The notes beneath the pieces were generated by a model that made no database searches, was not told the origin of the DNA, and saw only the letters and a program-made list of their open reading frames with translations. A program made the position numbers and the translations under genes. Shown here piece after piece: positions 1 through 8,824 of a DNA stretch of 53,843 nt. The stretch's first letter is position 1. Every line of letters starts with the position of its first letter. Where the stretch lies: positions 1-53,843 of IMG/VR virus record IMGVR_UViG_3300009151_000093, one strand, 5' to 3'. This stretch comes from a virus.

Positions 1-1
1 G

Positions 2-2710
2 GCTAAAGACGAATTATCTAAAATGGGTGTAGCTGGTGGAATGACAGCTAAACAGTTACTAGAAATGGGTAATGCAGCCGGTTACTCATCTGAGAAGTTA
101 GGAGTAATAGCTAAAGCTTCAAGATCAATGGGCACTGATATCATGTCCCTTGGTGGCAATGTAAAACAAAGCGTGAAAGCATTTGGTGATATGACTAAAG
201 TTGGTGATGACGTATATAGTTCATTTCAACGTTTAGGTGTGTCACAGGAAGAACTAACACAGAACCAAGCTGACTATGTAAAATTACAAGCATCATCCGG
301 TAGAATGATAACAGAGCAAATGAAGCGTGATGGTAGTTTAAAAGAAGCTTCATTGGAATATACTAAAAACTTATTAGAATTAAGTGCTATCACTGGTAAG
401 TCAATGAGTGAATCGAAAAAAGCTATGGAAAGAGCCCAAGCTAGCGCCGACATTACGATACATACGCAAAACTTAGAGGATGAAAGAAATAAATTAATGG
501 CAACCGGTAATGCTGCCGACAAAGAAAAAGCAAAACAAATTCAAAAAGAATTAGATGCTAATAAAGCTATGTTGTTAGCGGCAGAGGCTACCGGTGATGC
601 ACAATTCTTATCAGCGCAACAAAGTAGAATTGCAACAGGAGCATGGACAGAATCAAGTACAGTATTATTAAGAACATTACCTAATTATGAAGAACTTCAA
701 CAAGGGTTAAAAGAGGGAACACTAACCCAAGCTGATTATATGAAAGCTATCGCTGAAGGTACAAAACGACAGAGAGAAACATTAGGACGTGCCGCCGTCT
801 TTGATAAAGAAATGGGAGACAAACAAGGTCTTTCATTGGCTTTGTTACAGAATTCAGCAAAAGTATTAGGTAAGGATCTCCCAGGAGCATTGAAAGAAGC
901 GCAAACCGATATTAAAAATGCCGCAGAAGGTAAAGGAACTGGTTCAGGAACCGATCCTGCAGAGATAGCAAGAAACAAAATGACAGAGCTTACCCGCACT
1001 ATATCTGTGGGTCTAGATGAATTATTAGGTAAGGCTAGTCCATTCATACAAGGATTTAATGGAGTAACTACGGCAGCTACATTATTGACAGGTGCTGCCA
1101 TGGCAGCCGCGCTTTATTTAGGTAAATTAGCTGTACAATTGAAGATAGTTGATGCATTGACTGCCGCAAAAAATATAGGTGGTTCAGGTCTTCCGGGTGG
1201 TGGTTCAGGTCTTCCGGGTGGTGGTAAAGGTGGTCCAGATACAAAGACTTCTGAAGGTCATTATAAAGATGAAAAAGGTCGTTGGAGAGATTCTTCAGGC
1301 AGGTACAGTAAAGCTCCACCTGTTGAAGCCCCGAGCACTGGTAAAGCACCAGGTGGAGCCGGCAGGTTTGCCGGAGCTAGCAAGGCTATGGGTGCATTAA
1401 GTAAACTTGTTGGACCTCTTGCTGGATTAGTGTCAATTGGATCTGGAGCTATGAATGCTACTGAAGGTTATAATGATGCTGAAGATCAAGTTAACAAAGG
1501 TGAAATAACAAAAGAAGAAGGTACTGTCAAGAAAAGTGAAGCTGTTGGTAAAGGTATTGGTGAAGGATTAGGTGGCGCCGGAGGTGCCGCATTAGGAGCT
1601 ATGATTGGAACAGCTATATTCCCTGTAGTAGGTACAGCAATAGGCGCCGCACTTGGTGGATGGTTAGGCTCTAAAGCCGGAGAATCTGTGGGTGAAGCTG
1701 TTGGTGAAACTGTAGGTAAAGAGATTGCTAAAAAACCTGTCGTTGCAACAACTGCCGCAAGAGCGTCAGCTAGCTCAAAACCATCCTCTGGTTCATCTTC
1801 CGGCTCATTACCTAGTTCATCTGGTTCATCTTCCGGTTCATCACCTAGTTCATCTGGTTCATCTTCCGGCTCATCGGCTTCACCTGTAGTTGCTACAATG
1901 GCATCTAGTTCAGCAGGTGGTGATGATAGTAGCAAAGGACCAGCAGATGTTCCAGTAGCAAAACCAACTGGTGGTAAAGATGGCGACGTTCAAATGGGTC
2001 AAGAAGTAAAAATAGGAAATGAAATCCATAAAGGTGGAACAGTTTCTTGGAGAACTAATAATCCGGGTAATGTTTCTTTTGGTGGGTTGTCTAAGCAATA
2101 CGGCGCAATAGGGGCGTGGAAAAAACTTGACGGAGATGCTCAACAACGAAGTACTGGTATTGCCATCATGCCATCGATAGAAGCCGGTGATAATTTAAAG
2201 ATGGCATTATGGCGTCGCCCAATGTACATTGATAAAACAATTGATGAAGGTGTAGCCCAATGGACTGGTACAACTGGATTAGGCTCAGGTTATGCAAAAG
2301 ATTTAGCACAAGCTGCCGGTGCATCCATGAGTACTGTGATAGGTACATTAACGGACCCTCAATTAAAAGCAATGATTACAAAGCAAAGAGCATGGGAAGG
2401 ATTTAAACCCGGTTCAGTAGTTAGTGCATCACTAGAAGGTATCGCAGAAGGTCCAGAATCTGGTTACGCTGCCATATTACACGGTAATGAAATTATTAAA
2501 CGATTAACTAAAGATTCAATATTAGATAAACTTGCTAATACCCCAGCAGGAGATATGTTTGGTACCAGTGCGGGATCTAATACTAATTCAGGTAATAATG
2601 AAATGGTCGATCTAATGAAAGAATTTTTAGAAAAAATGGATGACTTAATTGATGCACAATCTGATAGCAATGATATACAAAGTGAATTATTAGAGTATTC
2701 AAAAGTTTAA
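2..2710 (+). CDS. Tape-measure-like tail protein, 3' part (5' end outside window)
   Basis: The frame is open from the first bases, so the true start lies upstream. The visible part (about 900 residues) has a helical N-terminal half rich in Lys, Glu and Gln. Hydrophobic Gly/Ala-rich segments follow near residues 345-375, 455-475 and 510-560 (counting from the Met at 23), then a low-complexity Ser/Gly/Pro linker (about 590-625). Near residue 677 is a NNPGN motif that opens a domain of about 125 residues resembling phage virion proteins linked to peptidoglycan processing. The C-terminus carries the ESGYAAILHGNE type of motif common in tape-measure proteins. Length, hydrophobic patches and this motif suggest a tail tape measure, possibly with a cell-wall-acting domain. 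T4 itself has tail tube gene 19 in front of gene 20, so the placement differs. The function is inferred. Confidence 0.6.
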   Translation, partial: AKDELSKMGVAGGMTAKQLLEMGNAAGYSSEKLGVIAKASRSMGTDIMSLGGNVKQSVKAFGDMTKVGDDVYSSFQRLGVSQEELTQNQADYVKLQASSGRMITEQMKRDGSLKEASLEYTKNLLELSAITGKSMSESKKAMERAQASADITIHTQNLEDERNKLMATGNAADKEKAKQIQKELDANKAMLLAAEATGDAQFLSAQQSRIATGAWTESSTVLLRTLPNYEELQQGLKEGTLTQADYMKAIAEGTKRQRETLGRAAVFDKEMGDKQGLSLALLQNSAKVLGKDLPGALKEAQTDIKNAAEGKGTGSGTDPAEIARNKMTELTRTISVGLDELLGKASPFIQGFNGVTTAATLLTGAAMAAALYLGKLAVQLKIVDALTAAKNIGGSGLPGGGSGLPGGGKGGPDTKTSEGHYKDEKGRWRDSSGRYSKAPPVEAPSTGKAPGGAGRFAGASKAMGALSKLVGPLAGLVSIGSGAMNATEGYNDAEDQVNKGEITKEEGTVKKSEAVGKGIGEGLGGAGGAALGAMIGTAIFPVVGTAIGAALGGWLGSKAGESVGEAVGETVGKEIAKKPVVATTAARASASSKPSSGSSSGSLPSSSGSSSGSSPSSSGSSSGSSASPVVATMASSSAGGDDSSKGPADVPVAKPTGGKDGDVQMGQEVKIGNEIHKGGTVSWRTNNPGNVSFGGLSKQYGAIGAWKKLDGDAQQRSTGIAIMPSIEAGDNLKMALWRRPMYIDKTIDEGVAQWTGTTGLGSGYAKDLAQAAGASMSTVIGTLTDPQLKAMITKQRAWEGFKPGSVVSASLEGIAEGPESGYAAILHGNEIIKRLTKDSILDKLANTPAGDMFGTSAGSNTNSGNNEMVDLMKEFLEKMDDLIDAQSDSNDIQSELLEYSKV
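1790..1880 (+). repeat. 33-base tandem repeat in tape-measure linker
   Basis: Nearly three copies (1790, 1823, 1856) encoding 11-residue GSSSGSxPSSS units. It forms a flexible linker before the NNPGN domain. Confidence 0.8.
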
Positions 2711-2717
2711 CTAAATA
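2710..2717 (+). promoter_or_regulatory. Late-promoter-like octamer (portal unit)
   Basis: ACTAAATA, directly after the tape-measure stop and ending 18 bases before the portal ATG. Similar to the T4 late promoter TATAAATA; one of a family of such sites at unit starts in this window. Confidence 0.55.
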
Positions 2718-2734
2718 CTGAATAGACCTTCATT

Positions 2735-4525
2735 ATGACATATAAAAAACACTTTACCAGAGTTAATCAATCAGGACAAATGAGCCCATTAGGTGGCGGC
2801 AGTGTCACTGGTGCATGGAACGGACCCGGACAAAATGCTACTAACTATAGCAATCAAGATTTTGGTTATAAAAACTATGGAAGTCGACTACCAGAAGTAT
2901 ATACAGGTCACCCAAATCGTATTGAACGCTATAATCAATATGAAATGATGGATGTTGATGCTGAAATTAACGCATGTTTAGATATCATTAGTGAATTCAG
3001 TACTCAAAAGAATGAACATAATAAGACTCCATTCAGTTTAGAATGGCGTGAAGATCCTACTCCACATGAAGTAGAAATGTTAAAAACTCAACTACAGCAA
3101 TGGTGTAAGTTGAATGAAATGGAAACACGTATCTTTAAAATCTTTAGAAATTGTTTAAAGTACGGGGATCAAGTTTTTGTACGTGACCCAGAAAACTTTA
3201 AGTTATATTGGGTAGATATGACTAAGGTTATTAAAGTTATTGTAAATGAAAGTGAAGGTAAAAAACCTGAACAATATGTTATCAAAGACTTAAACATTAA
3301 CTTAGAAAATCTAGTCGTAGCACAGAAAACAAACACAGACTTTGCCGCTAATCCAGCAACTGGTATGGGCGGTACAGGTGGCGGCGGAACCGGCGGTGGT
3401 GGAGGTTATACTGTTCCAAGTATGCCGTATAACACAACTGGATCAAGATTTAGTTTAGGATTTAACGAAGCCGCTATTGATAGTAAACATGTGGTACATT
3501 TAAGTTTAACAGAAGGACTAGATCGTTTTTGGCCATTTGGACAAAGTATTTTAGAGAATATCTTTAAAGTTTATAAGCAAAAAGAATTACTAGAAGACGC
3601 GGTTCTTATCTATCGTGTACAACGTGCACCAGAACGTAGAGTTTTTAAGATTGACGTTGGTAATATGCCAAGTCATATGGCTATGGCTTTTGTTGAACGT
3701 ATTAAGAATGAGATTCATCAAAGACGTATTCCAAGTACGCATGGTGGCGGTAGTATGGTTGATGCATCATATAATCCATTAAGTATGAACGAAGATTACT
3801 TCTTCCCGGTAACCGCTGATGGTAGAGGATCTAGTGTTGATTTATTACCCGGTGGACAAAATTTGGGTGAAATTGATGACTTGCGTTACTTTAATAACAG
3901 ATTAGCACGTGGACTACGTGTTCCAAGTAGTTATTTACCTACTGGTCCTGATGATAATGTTACTCCTATGAGTGATGGTCGTGTTGGTACAGCAATGATT
4001 CAAGAATTTCGTTTCAATCAATATTGCGAACGATTACAGAACTACATGGTTAGAAAACTTGATGAAGAATTCAAGCTATTCTTACGTTGGAGAGGACTGA
4101 ATATTGACAGTGGACTATTTAATTTAACATTTAATCCACCACAAAACTTTGCAGCCTATCGTCAAAGTGAGTTAGATACCGCACGTATGAGTTCATTTAC
4201 AGCAATTGAAGCTTACCCATATATGAGTAAACGTTTTGCTATGGAACGATTCTTAGGACTAACTGAAGAAGAAATTAATAAGAATGAGAAAATGTGGCGT
4301 GAGGAAAATGATAAAGAGATTGTAGTTGAGCCACAAGGTAATGATTTACGTAGTATTGGTGTATCAGTGGGTGACATTGAAACTGATATACAAACTGGTG
4401 AAGAAGCTACTGCCGCAGAAGCACCGCCCGTTGATCAGGCATTAGATGCAGCCGGTCAAGTACCAGTACCAGGACAAGCACAACCGGGACAAAATATGCC
4501 GGCTCCAGGTGGCACTGGCATGTAA
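2735..4525 (+). CDS. 20: Portal vertex protein of head (T4 gp20-like)
   Basis: A 596-residue protein of the size and style of T4-like gp20, which forms the dodecameric ring through which DNA is packaged and to which the tail attaches. Recognisable stretches include INACLDIISEFSTQ near residues 78-91, the FRNCLKYGDQVFVRDP region near 135-150, and RVQRAPERRVFKIDVGNMP near 295-315. An unusual glycine-rich loop lies near residues 208-227, in the middle of an otherwise conserved body. The C-terminus is a Pro/Gln/Ala/Gly tail. A late-promoter-like octamer ends 18 bases before the ATG. It is the first gene of the head cluster, and its order relative to the protease, scaffold and capsid genes strongly supports the assignment. 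Confidence 0.95.
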   Translation: MTYKKHFTRVNQSGQMSPLGGGSVTGAWNGPGQNATNYSNQDFGYKNYGSRLPEVYTGHPNRIERYNQYEMMDVDAEINACLDIISEFSTQKNEHNKTPFSLEWREDPTPHEVEMLKTQLQQWCKLNEMETRIFKIFRNCLKYGDQVFVRDPENFKLYWVDMTKVIKVIVNESEGKKPEQYVIKDLNINLENLVVAQKTNTDFAANPATGMGGTGGGGTGGGGGYTVPSMPYNTTGSRFSLGFNEAAIDSKHVVHLSLTEGLDRFWPFGQSILENIFKVYKQKELLEDAVLIYRVQRAPERRVFKIDVGNMPSHMAMAFVERIKNEIHQRRIPSTHGGGSMVDASYNPLSMNEDYFFPVTADGRGSSVDLLPGGQNLGEIDDLRYFNNRLARGLRVPSSYLPTGPDDNVTPMSDGRVGTAMIQEFRFNQYCERLQNYMVRKLDEEFKLFLRWRGLNIDSGLFNLTFNPPQNFAAYRQSELDTARMSSFTAIEAYPYMSKRFAMERFLGLTEEEINKNEKMWREENDKEIVVEPQGNDLRSIGVSVGDIETDIQTGEEATAAEAPPVDQALDAAGQVPVPGQAQPGQNMPAPGGTGM

Positions 4526-4528
4526 TTA

Positions 4529-4536
4529 GATAAATA
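4529..4536 (+). promoter_or_regulatory. Late-promoter-like octamer (74-aa gene)
   Basis: GATAAATA ending 19 bases before the GTG start of the small basic head-cluster gene. Confidence 0.6.
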
Positions 4537-4554
4537 CATTATAGGAAATACCAA

Positions 4555-4779
4555 GTGAAATTATTTGAAATGTTCGATGAGGCAGTTGCAGGTTATCAAG
4601 ACGTTAGTGCTGATAACAGTCAACCAAAGTGGAAAGAAAGCCGTAAGACTAAACTAACATTGAAACAAATACGTAAACTACGTAAGATGAATGATGTACG
4701 TAACTATGAAAAAGTTAGCTATTTAAAAAAGATACATCAGCAATATGCACCAAAAGCAGAAGGTGCACCAACAGTTTAA
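4555..4779 (+). CDS. Small basic head-cluster protein of unknown function
   Basis: A 74-residue protein starting with GTG, placed between portal and core-protein genes where T4 has small prohead genes. The sequence is basic, with a conserved-looking core (KLTLKQIRKLRKMNDVRNYE near residues 34-53) and a Pro/Ala-rich end. It is not acidic like T4 gp67, so it is not a simple gp67 equivalent. That role fits the next gene better. A late-promoter-like octamer ends 19 bases upstream, and a strong terminator follows 24 bases after the stop, so it forms a short unit of its own or the end of the portal unit. Similar small proteins behind gene 20 occur in other T4-like phages (from memory). Function unknown, probably a virion or assembly component. 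Confidence 0.75.
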   Translation: MKLFEMFDEAVAGYQDVSADNSQPKWKESRKTKLTLKQIRKLRKMNDVRNYEKVSYLKKIHQQYAPKAEGAPTV

Positions 4780-4802
4780 TGAGTAGTTTAAACAAAAACG
4801 TT

Positions 4803-4833
4803 AAAAATCAGCACATATTGTGCTGTTTTTTTT
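4803..4833 (+). terminator. Rho-independent terminator
   Basis: A-tract, perfect 7-bp stem (CAGCACA / TGTGCTG) with TAT loop, then eight T. It separates the portal unit from the core-protein to capsid unit. Confidence 0.9.
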
Positions 4834-4840
4834 GATACCC

Positions 4841-4848
4841 ACTAAATA
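4841..4848 (+). promoter_or_regulatory. Late-promoter-like octamer (core-protein unit)
   Basis: ACTAAATA just after the terminator and 36 bases before the acidic core-protein ATG. It would drive core protein, protease, scaffold and perhaps capsid genes. Confidence 0.55.
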
Positions 4849-4883
4849 ACTCTACAAAGCCATTTTACATTCAGGAGACCACA

Positions 4884-5714
4884 ATGGACAACAAAAAATT
4901 TGAACAACTTATTGATTTGATTATCAATGAGAACGAAGAACAAGCACGTGCATTATTTCACGATATCGTAGTTGAGAAAAGCCGCGAAATCTATGAAGAT
5001 ATGATGGACGATGAAATGGAAGAAGGCATGGGCGGTCAAGTCGGTCAAATGATGGACGAGATTTCAGTCGAAGAACAAGGCATGGTAGAAGCTGAAGATG
5101 ACGATTTAGATTTTGATTCTGATGAAGATGAAGTAATCGACATTGAAGATGGTGAAGATGACATGGATGGTGAAGAAAACCTAGAAGACCGTGTCGTTGA
5201 CTTAGAAGATAAGTTAGACCAATTAATGGCTGAATTTGAAGAAATCATGGCTGGCGATGATGAAGAAGTCGATAGTGATGAATCTGACAGTGAGTTTGAT
5301 GATGATGCTGAAGAAGCCGGCGCAGACTTAACACAAGATATGGAACAAGACCATGATGATATGGACGAAGCAATGATGGAAGCTATTGCATTGAAGAAAG
5401 TTTCTGTAACTCATGGTGACAATGGTCAAAATACAAAAAGCACAAACTTAGCAAATAGCGGACAAGCTGGTATGGATAGTAGACCAGTTAAGTTCAGTGG
5501 TGCTAGTGAGTCAGTTCCAACAGGACCAAAAGGCCCAAGTAATGCATATGCAAAAGGTGAATCAAGTGTTAAAGGTGCAGGATCATTTAAGAATAGCCCA
5601 GCACAAAACAATGCAGACTTAGAAAAAGCACCAGCCCCGTCAAAGGGTGACAATGGTGTAAATTCTAGAAGTCCAGTAGCAGAATCACGTAACTCTACAA
5701 AGCGTAGAGTATAA
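4884..5714 (+). CDS. Acidic prohead core protein (gp67/gp68-like)
   Basis: A 276-residue protein. Its N-terminal helix (ENEEQARALFHDIVVEKS, about residues 16-33) resembles the start of T4 gp67, the small internal prohead core protein. A long Asp/Glu-rich stretch (about 40-165) follows, then a Ser/Asn/Gly/Lys-rich tail (about 180-276). T4 splits this position between gp67 (80 aa, acidic) and gp68 (141 aa). Here one longer protein occupies the slot before the protease gene. The inferred role is as part of the internal scaffold, probably cut by the gp21-like protease during head maturation. It is preceded by a terminator, a late-promoter-like octamer and a good ribosome-binding site (AGGAGA). 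Confidence is high for the core role and lower for the exact T4 counterpart. Confidence 0.8.
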   Translation: MDNKKFEQLIDLIINENEEQARALFHDIVVEKSREIYEDMMDDEMEEGMGGQVGQMMDEISVEEQGMVEAEDDDLDFDSDEDEVIDIEDGEDDMDGEENLEDRVVDLEDKLDQLMAEFEEIMAGDDEEVDSDESDSEFDDDAEEAGADLTQDMEQDHDDMDEAMMEAIALKKVSVTHGDNGQNTKSTNLANSGQAGMDSRPVKFSGASESVPTGPKGPSNAYAKGESSVKGAGSFKNSPAQNNADLEKAPAPSKGDNGVNSRSPVAESRNSTKRRV

Positions 5715-5729
5715 TAGGAATCTAAGAGA

Positions 5730-6374
5730 ATGGCTTTGTATCTCAAAGAGCACTTGACATTTGACCGCGCCGGAATGGTTGTGGAAAGTGTCAGTGAAGG
5801 TGACAAGAAGAACCTTTATATGAAGGGAATCTTCATTCAGGGTGGGGTAAAGAACGCTAATGAGCGTGTTTACCCTGTTTCTGAGATTGAAGCCGCAGTC
5901 GGAACTCTTAATGAACAAATTACAAGTGGTTACTCAGTATTAGGTGAAGTAGATCACCCAGACGATTTAAAGATTAACTTAGACCGTGTATCACATATGA
6001 TTACAAGCATGTGGATGGATGGTGCTAATGGATTCGGCAAATTAAAGATTTTACCAACTCCAATGGGAGAACTTGTAACAACTATGTTACAAAGTGGTGT
6101 GAAACTCGGCGTATCAAGTCGTGGCAGCGGTAACGTTGACGACATGAACGGCAAAGTTAGTGACTTTGAAATAGTCACTGTGGATATTGTTGCACAACCT
6201 AGCGCACCAAATGCTTATCCTAAAGCAATCTATGAAGGTATGATGAATATGCGTCATGGTCATAAATTGTTGGATATTGCAAAGGACGCAAGAGGCGACA
6301 AGAAAGTAGAGAAGTACTTGAAAGAGGAAGTAATGCGCCTTATCAAGGATCTCAAAATTAACAAAGGGGAATAA
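5730..6374 (+). CDS. 21: Prohead core serine protease (T4 gp21-like)
   Basis: A 214-residue protein, nearly the same length as T4 gp21. This protease sits inside the prohead, cleaves scaffold and capsid precursors after Glu in (Leu/Ile)-x-Glu sites, and then destroys itself. The expected catalytic elements are visible: GEVDHPDD with His76, and GVSSRGSG with Ser129/Ser130, followed by the FEIVTVDIVAQPSAPNA stretch typical of the family. The N-terminus (YMKGIFIQGGVKNANERVYP, about residues 27-46) also fits. The gene starts 15 bases after the core-protein gene and ends 2 bases before the scaffold gene, which points to a single transcript and matched expression. Confidence 0.95.
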   Translation: MALYLKEHLTFDRAGMVVESVSEGDKKNLYMKGIFIQGGVKNANERVYPVSEIEAAVGTLNEQITSGYSVLGEVDHPDDLKINLDRVSHMITSMWMDGANGFGKLKILPTPMGELVTTMLQSGVKLGVSSRGSGNVDDMNGKVSDFEIVTVDIVAQPSAPNAYPKAIYEGMMNMRHGHKLLDIAKDARGDKKVEKYLKEEVMRLIKDLKINKGE

Positions 6375-6376
6375 GC

Positions 6377-7480
6377 ATGTTTGATGCTATCAAGCCATTA
6401 CTTGACAGTGGACTTATCAATGAAGACACCGGTGCTCAGTTAAATGAAGCATGGGAAGCTAAGTTAGATGAAGCTCGCCAACAAGTTCGTGCAGAATTAC
6501 ACGAAGAATTCGCACAACGTTATGAACATGACAGAAGCGTGATGGTTGAAGCCCTTGACAAGATGGTTACAGAAAGCCTATCAGAAGAAATTGAAGAATT
6601 TCACACTGAGAAGCAAGCAATGAACGAAGACCGTGTGAAAGCACAAATGAAACTACGTGAAAGTGCAACAAAATTCAATGATTTTATGGTTACTAAACTA
6701 GCCGAAGAAATCCGTGAACTACGTTCAGATCGTATGATTCAAAAAGAAAGTCAACAAAAGCTAGAGCAATTTATTGTTCATGCTTTAGCCCGTGAAATCA
6801 AAGAGTTCGCTCAAGATAAACAGGCTGTGGTTGAAGCTAAGGTTAAGTTAGTTGCAGAAGGTCGTCAACAATTAGAAAAACTTAAAGCACGTTTTGTTGC
6901 TGAAAGTGCTAAGAAGTTGTCTATCGCTGTAGCAGGACAGTTAAAGGGTGAATTAGGTCAGTTGAAAGAAGATATCAAAATTGCAAAAGAAAACAGTTTT
7001 GGTCGTAAGATTTTTGAAAGTTTTGCAGGTGAATTTTCAGTTACTCATTTAAATGATAAAGCTGAAACAAGAAAACTAATGCAAAAATTAGAAGATAAAG
7101 ATCGTCAATTAGCTGAATCCATTACACAAATCAACAACAGTAAAAAGTTAGTTGAATCAAAAGAACGTGAAGTTCGTATTATCAAAGAGTCAAATATTCG
7201 TGAGAAGACTATGACTGAGTTACTTTCTACTCTTAACGAGGAAAAAGCAAAGGTAATGCAGGACTTACTAGAAAGTGTGCAAACAGGTAAACTGCAAGCA
7301 ACTTTCGATAAGTATCTACCAGCAGTACTAAACACTGGCGTTGTTAAAAAAGCTCAAAAAGCTAGTTTAACTGAGTCAAAGATGATTAGTGAAGTTACTG
7401 GGGATAAAGCTGCCAAACAAGAAGTTGATATGGAACAACGTGACAACGTTATAGATATCAAGCGTCTGGCAGGGCTTTAA
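6377..7480 (+). CDS. 22: Prohead scaffolding core protein (T4 gp22-like)
   Basis: A 367-residue, almost wholly helical and highly charged protein with long coiled-coil-type stretches rich in Glu, Lys, Gln and Arg, as expected for gp22, the main internal scaffold of T4-like proheads. T4 gp22 is shorter (about 270 residues), so this version is extended. It begins 2 bases after the protease stop and precedes the capsid gene, the position of gene 22 in T4. Several Leu-x-Glu or Ile-x-Glu tripeptides could serve as protease sites. The start (MFDAIKPLLDSGLIN) resembles other gp22-type proteins. No enzymatic motif is seen. Confidence 0.9.
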   Translation: MFDAIKPLLDSGLINEDTGAQLNEAWEAKLDEARQQVRAELHEEFAQRYEHDRSVMVEALDKMVTESLSEEIEEFHTEKQAMNEDRVKAQMKLRESATKFNDFMVTKLAEEIRELRSDRMIQKESQQKLEQFIVHALAREIKEFAQDKQAVVEAKVKLVAEGRQQLEKLKARFVAESAKKLSIAVAGQLKGELGQLKEDIKIAKENSFGRKIFESFAGEFSVTHLNDKAETRKLMQKLEDKDRQLAESITQINNSKKLVESKEREVRIIKESNIREKTMTELLSTLNEEKAKVMQDLLESVQTGKLQATFDKYLPAVLNTGVVKKAQKASLTESKMISEVTGDKAAKQEVDMEQRDNVIDIKRLAGL

Positions 7481-7488
7481 ATCAAAGA

Positions 7489-7496
7489 CATAAATT
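7489..7496 (+). promoter_or_regulatory. Near-match late promoter (capsid gene)
   Basis: CATAAATT, one base off the shared octamer, ending 15 bases before the capsid ATG and overlapping the approach to its AGGAGA ribosome-binding site. It could give extra capsid transcription. Confidence 0.35.
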
Positions 7497-7510
7497 TAGG
7501 AGAAATATAA

Positions 7511-8713
7511 ATGTCAAAAGTTCTATTAGAAAGCCGTTGGGACGAGACCAAGGAAGCTCTGTTAGAAGGCTTAAAGGGCACTCGCCGCTCAACTATGGGT
7601 GTTATCTTAGAAAATACTAAGAAACAACTACTTGCTGAATCTTCAGTAGGTACAACTACAGCTGGTAACATCGCTACACTAAACCGTGTGATTCTTCCAG
7701 TTATTCGTCGTGTCATGCCAACCGTTATCGCTAACGAATTGGTAGGTGTACAACCAATGACAGGACCAGTTGGTCAAATTCACACACTACGTGTACGTTA
7801 TGCAAATAGCTTAGTGGATAACAGTGCCGCTCAAACTAGCGTTACAGCTGGTCAAGAAGCATTGAGTCCATTCACAATTGCTCAGGCATATTCACGTCAG
7901 CCAAGTGGCGCCGCTGGTGATACAGCAACAGGCTACACTGGTAACAACACTGCTGCCTTAGAAGGCAACGGTGGTCGTCAAATTAGCGTACAAATCTTAC
8001 GTCAAGCTGTTGAAGCTAAGTCACGTAAGTTGCAAGCACGTTGGACATTTGAGGCAGCACAAGATGCACAGAGTCAACATGGTATTGACGTTGAAGCAGA
8101 AATCATGGCAGCATTAGCACAAGAAATTACTGCTGAAATTGACCAAGAGATTCTATTGTCGTTAGCGACATTGGCATCTACTGAGTACACATTCAACCAA
8201 GCTACTGTATCAGGTACAGCTACTTACGTTGGTGACGAACACGCTGCCTTAGCTGTTCTAATCAACCGTGTTGCTAACTTGATCGCCCAACGTACACGTC
8301 GTGGCGCAGGTAACTGGGCTGTTGTATCTCCAGCAAGTTTGACAGTATTGCAATCTGCAACTACTTCAGCGTTTGCTCGTACAACAGAAGGTACATTCGA
8401 AGCTCCAACTAACACTAAGTTCGTTGGTACATTGAACGGTGCTATGCGTGTATTCGTTAACAGTTATGCTCCTGATACACAACCTGTATTGGTTGGTTAT
8501 AAAGGTTCAAGCGAAACTGATGCAGCCGCATTCTATTGCCCATACATTCCATTAATGAGCAGTGGAGTTGTATTGGATCCATCAACATTCGAACCAGTCG
8601 TATCATTTATGACAAGGTACGGATACATCGAATTAACGAATACGGCCAGCTCATTTGGTAACGCTGCCGATTACGTTGGAGAAATTGCGGTTCAGAACCT
8701 TACGTTTCAGTGA
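7511..8713 (+). CDS. 23: Major capsid protein (T4 gp23-like)
   Basis: A 400-residue HK97-fold type capsid protein. Hallmarks are NRVILPVIRRVMPTVIANEL and VGVQPMTGPVGQIHTLRVRY near residues 57-98, and the FMTRYGYIELTNTASSFGNA-type end. The N-terminal 43 residues are probably removed by the gp21-like protease: Leu41-Ala42-Glu43 matches its (Leu/Ile)-x-Glu rule, though the exact site is inferred. At 400 residues it is clearly shorter than T4 gp23 (521), so it probably lacks the T4 insertion domain. A strong ribosome-binding site (GGAG) and a near-match late promoter (CATAAATT) precede it, and a strong terminator follows about 40 bases after the stop. No gene 24-like vertex protein is seen downstream. 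Confidence 0.95.
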   Translation: MSKVLLESRWDETKEALLEGLKGTRRSTMGVILENTKKQLLAESSVGTTTAGNIATLNRVILPVIRRVMPTVIANELVGVQPMTGPVGQIHTLRVRYANSLVDNSAAQTSVTAGQEALSPFTIAQAYSRQPSGAAGDTATGYTGNNTAALEGNGGRQISVQILRQAVEAKSRKLQARWTFEAAQDAQSQHGIDVEAEIMAALAQEITAEIDQEILLSLATLASTEYTFNQATVSGTATYVGDEHAALAVLINRVANLIAQRTRRGAGNWAVVSPASLTVLQSATTSAFARTTEGTFEAPTNTKFVGTLNGAMRVFVNSYAPDTQPVLVGYKGSSETDAAAFYCPYIPLMSSGVVLDPSTFEPVVSFMTRYGYIELTNTASSFGNAADYVGEIAVQNLTFQ

Positions 8714-8754
8714 AATTCACTACATTTTAATATCTTTACAGATATTATTAAATC

Positions 8755-8780
8755 AAAAGGGTGCTTTGGCACCCTTTTTT
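8755..8780 (+). terminator. Rho-independent terminator after capsid gene
   Basis: 10-bp stem AAAAGGGTGC / GCACCCTTTT with TTTG loop, running into a T-tract, about 40 bases after the capsid stop. Confidence 0.92.
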
Positions 8781-8824
8781 GTTGTCCTTTATTAAGTAAT
8801 AGTATATAATGAAACGCAGCCGAT

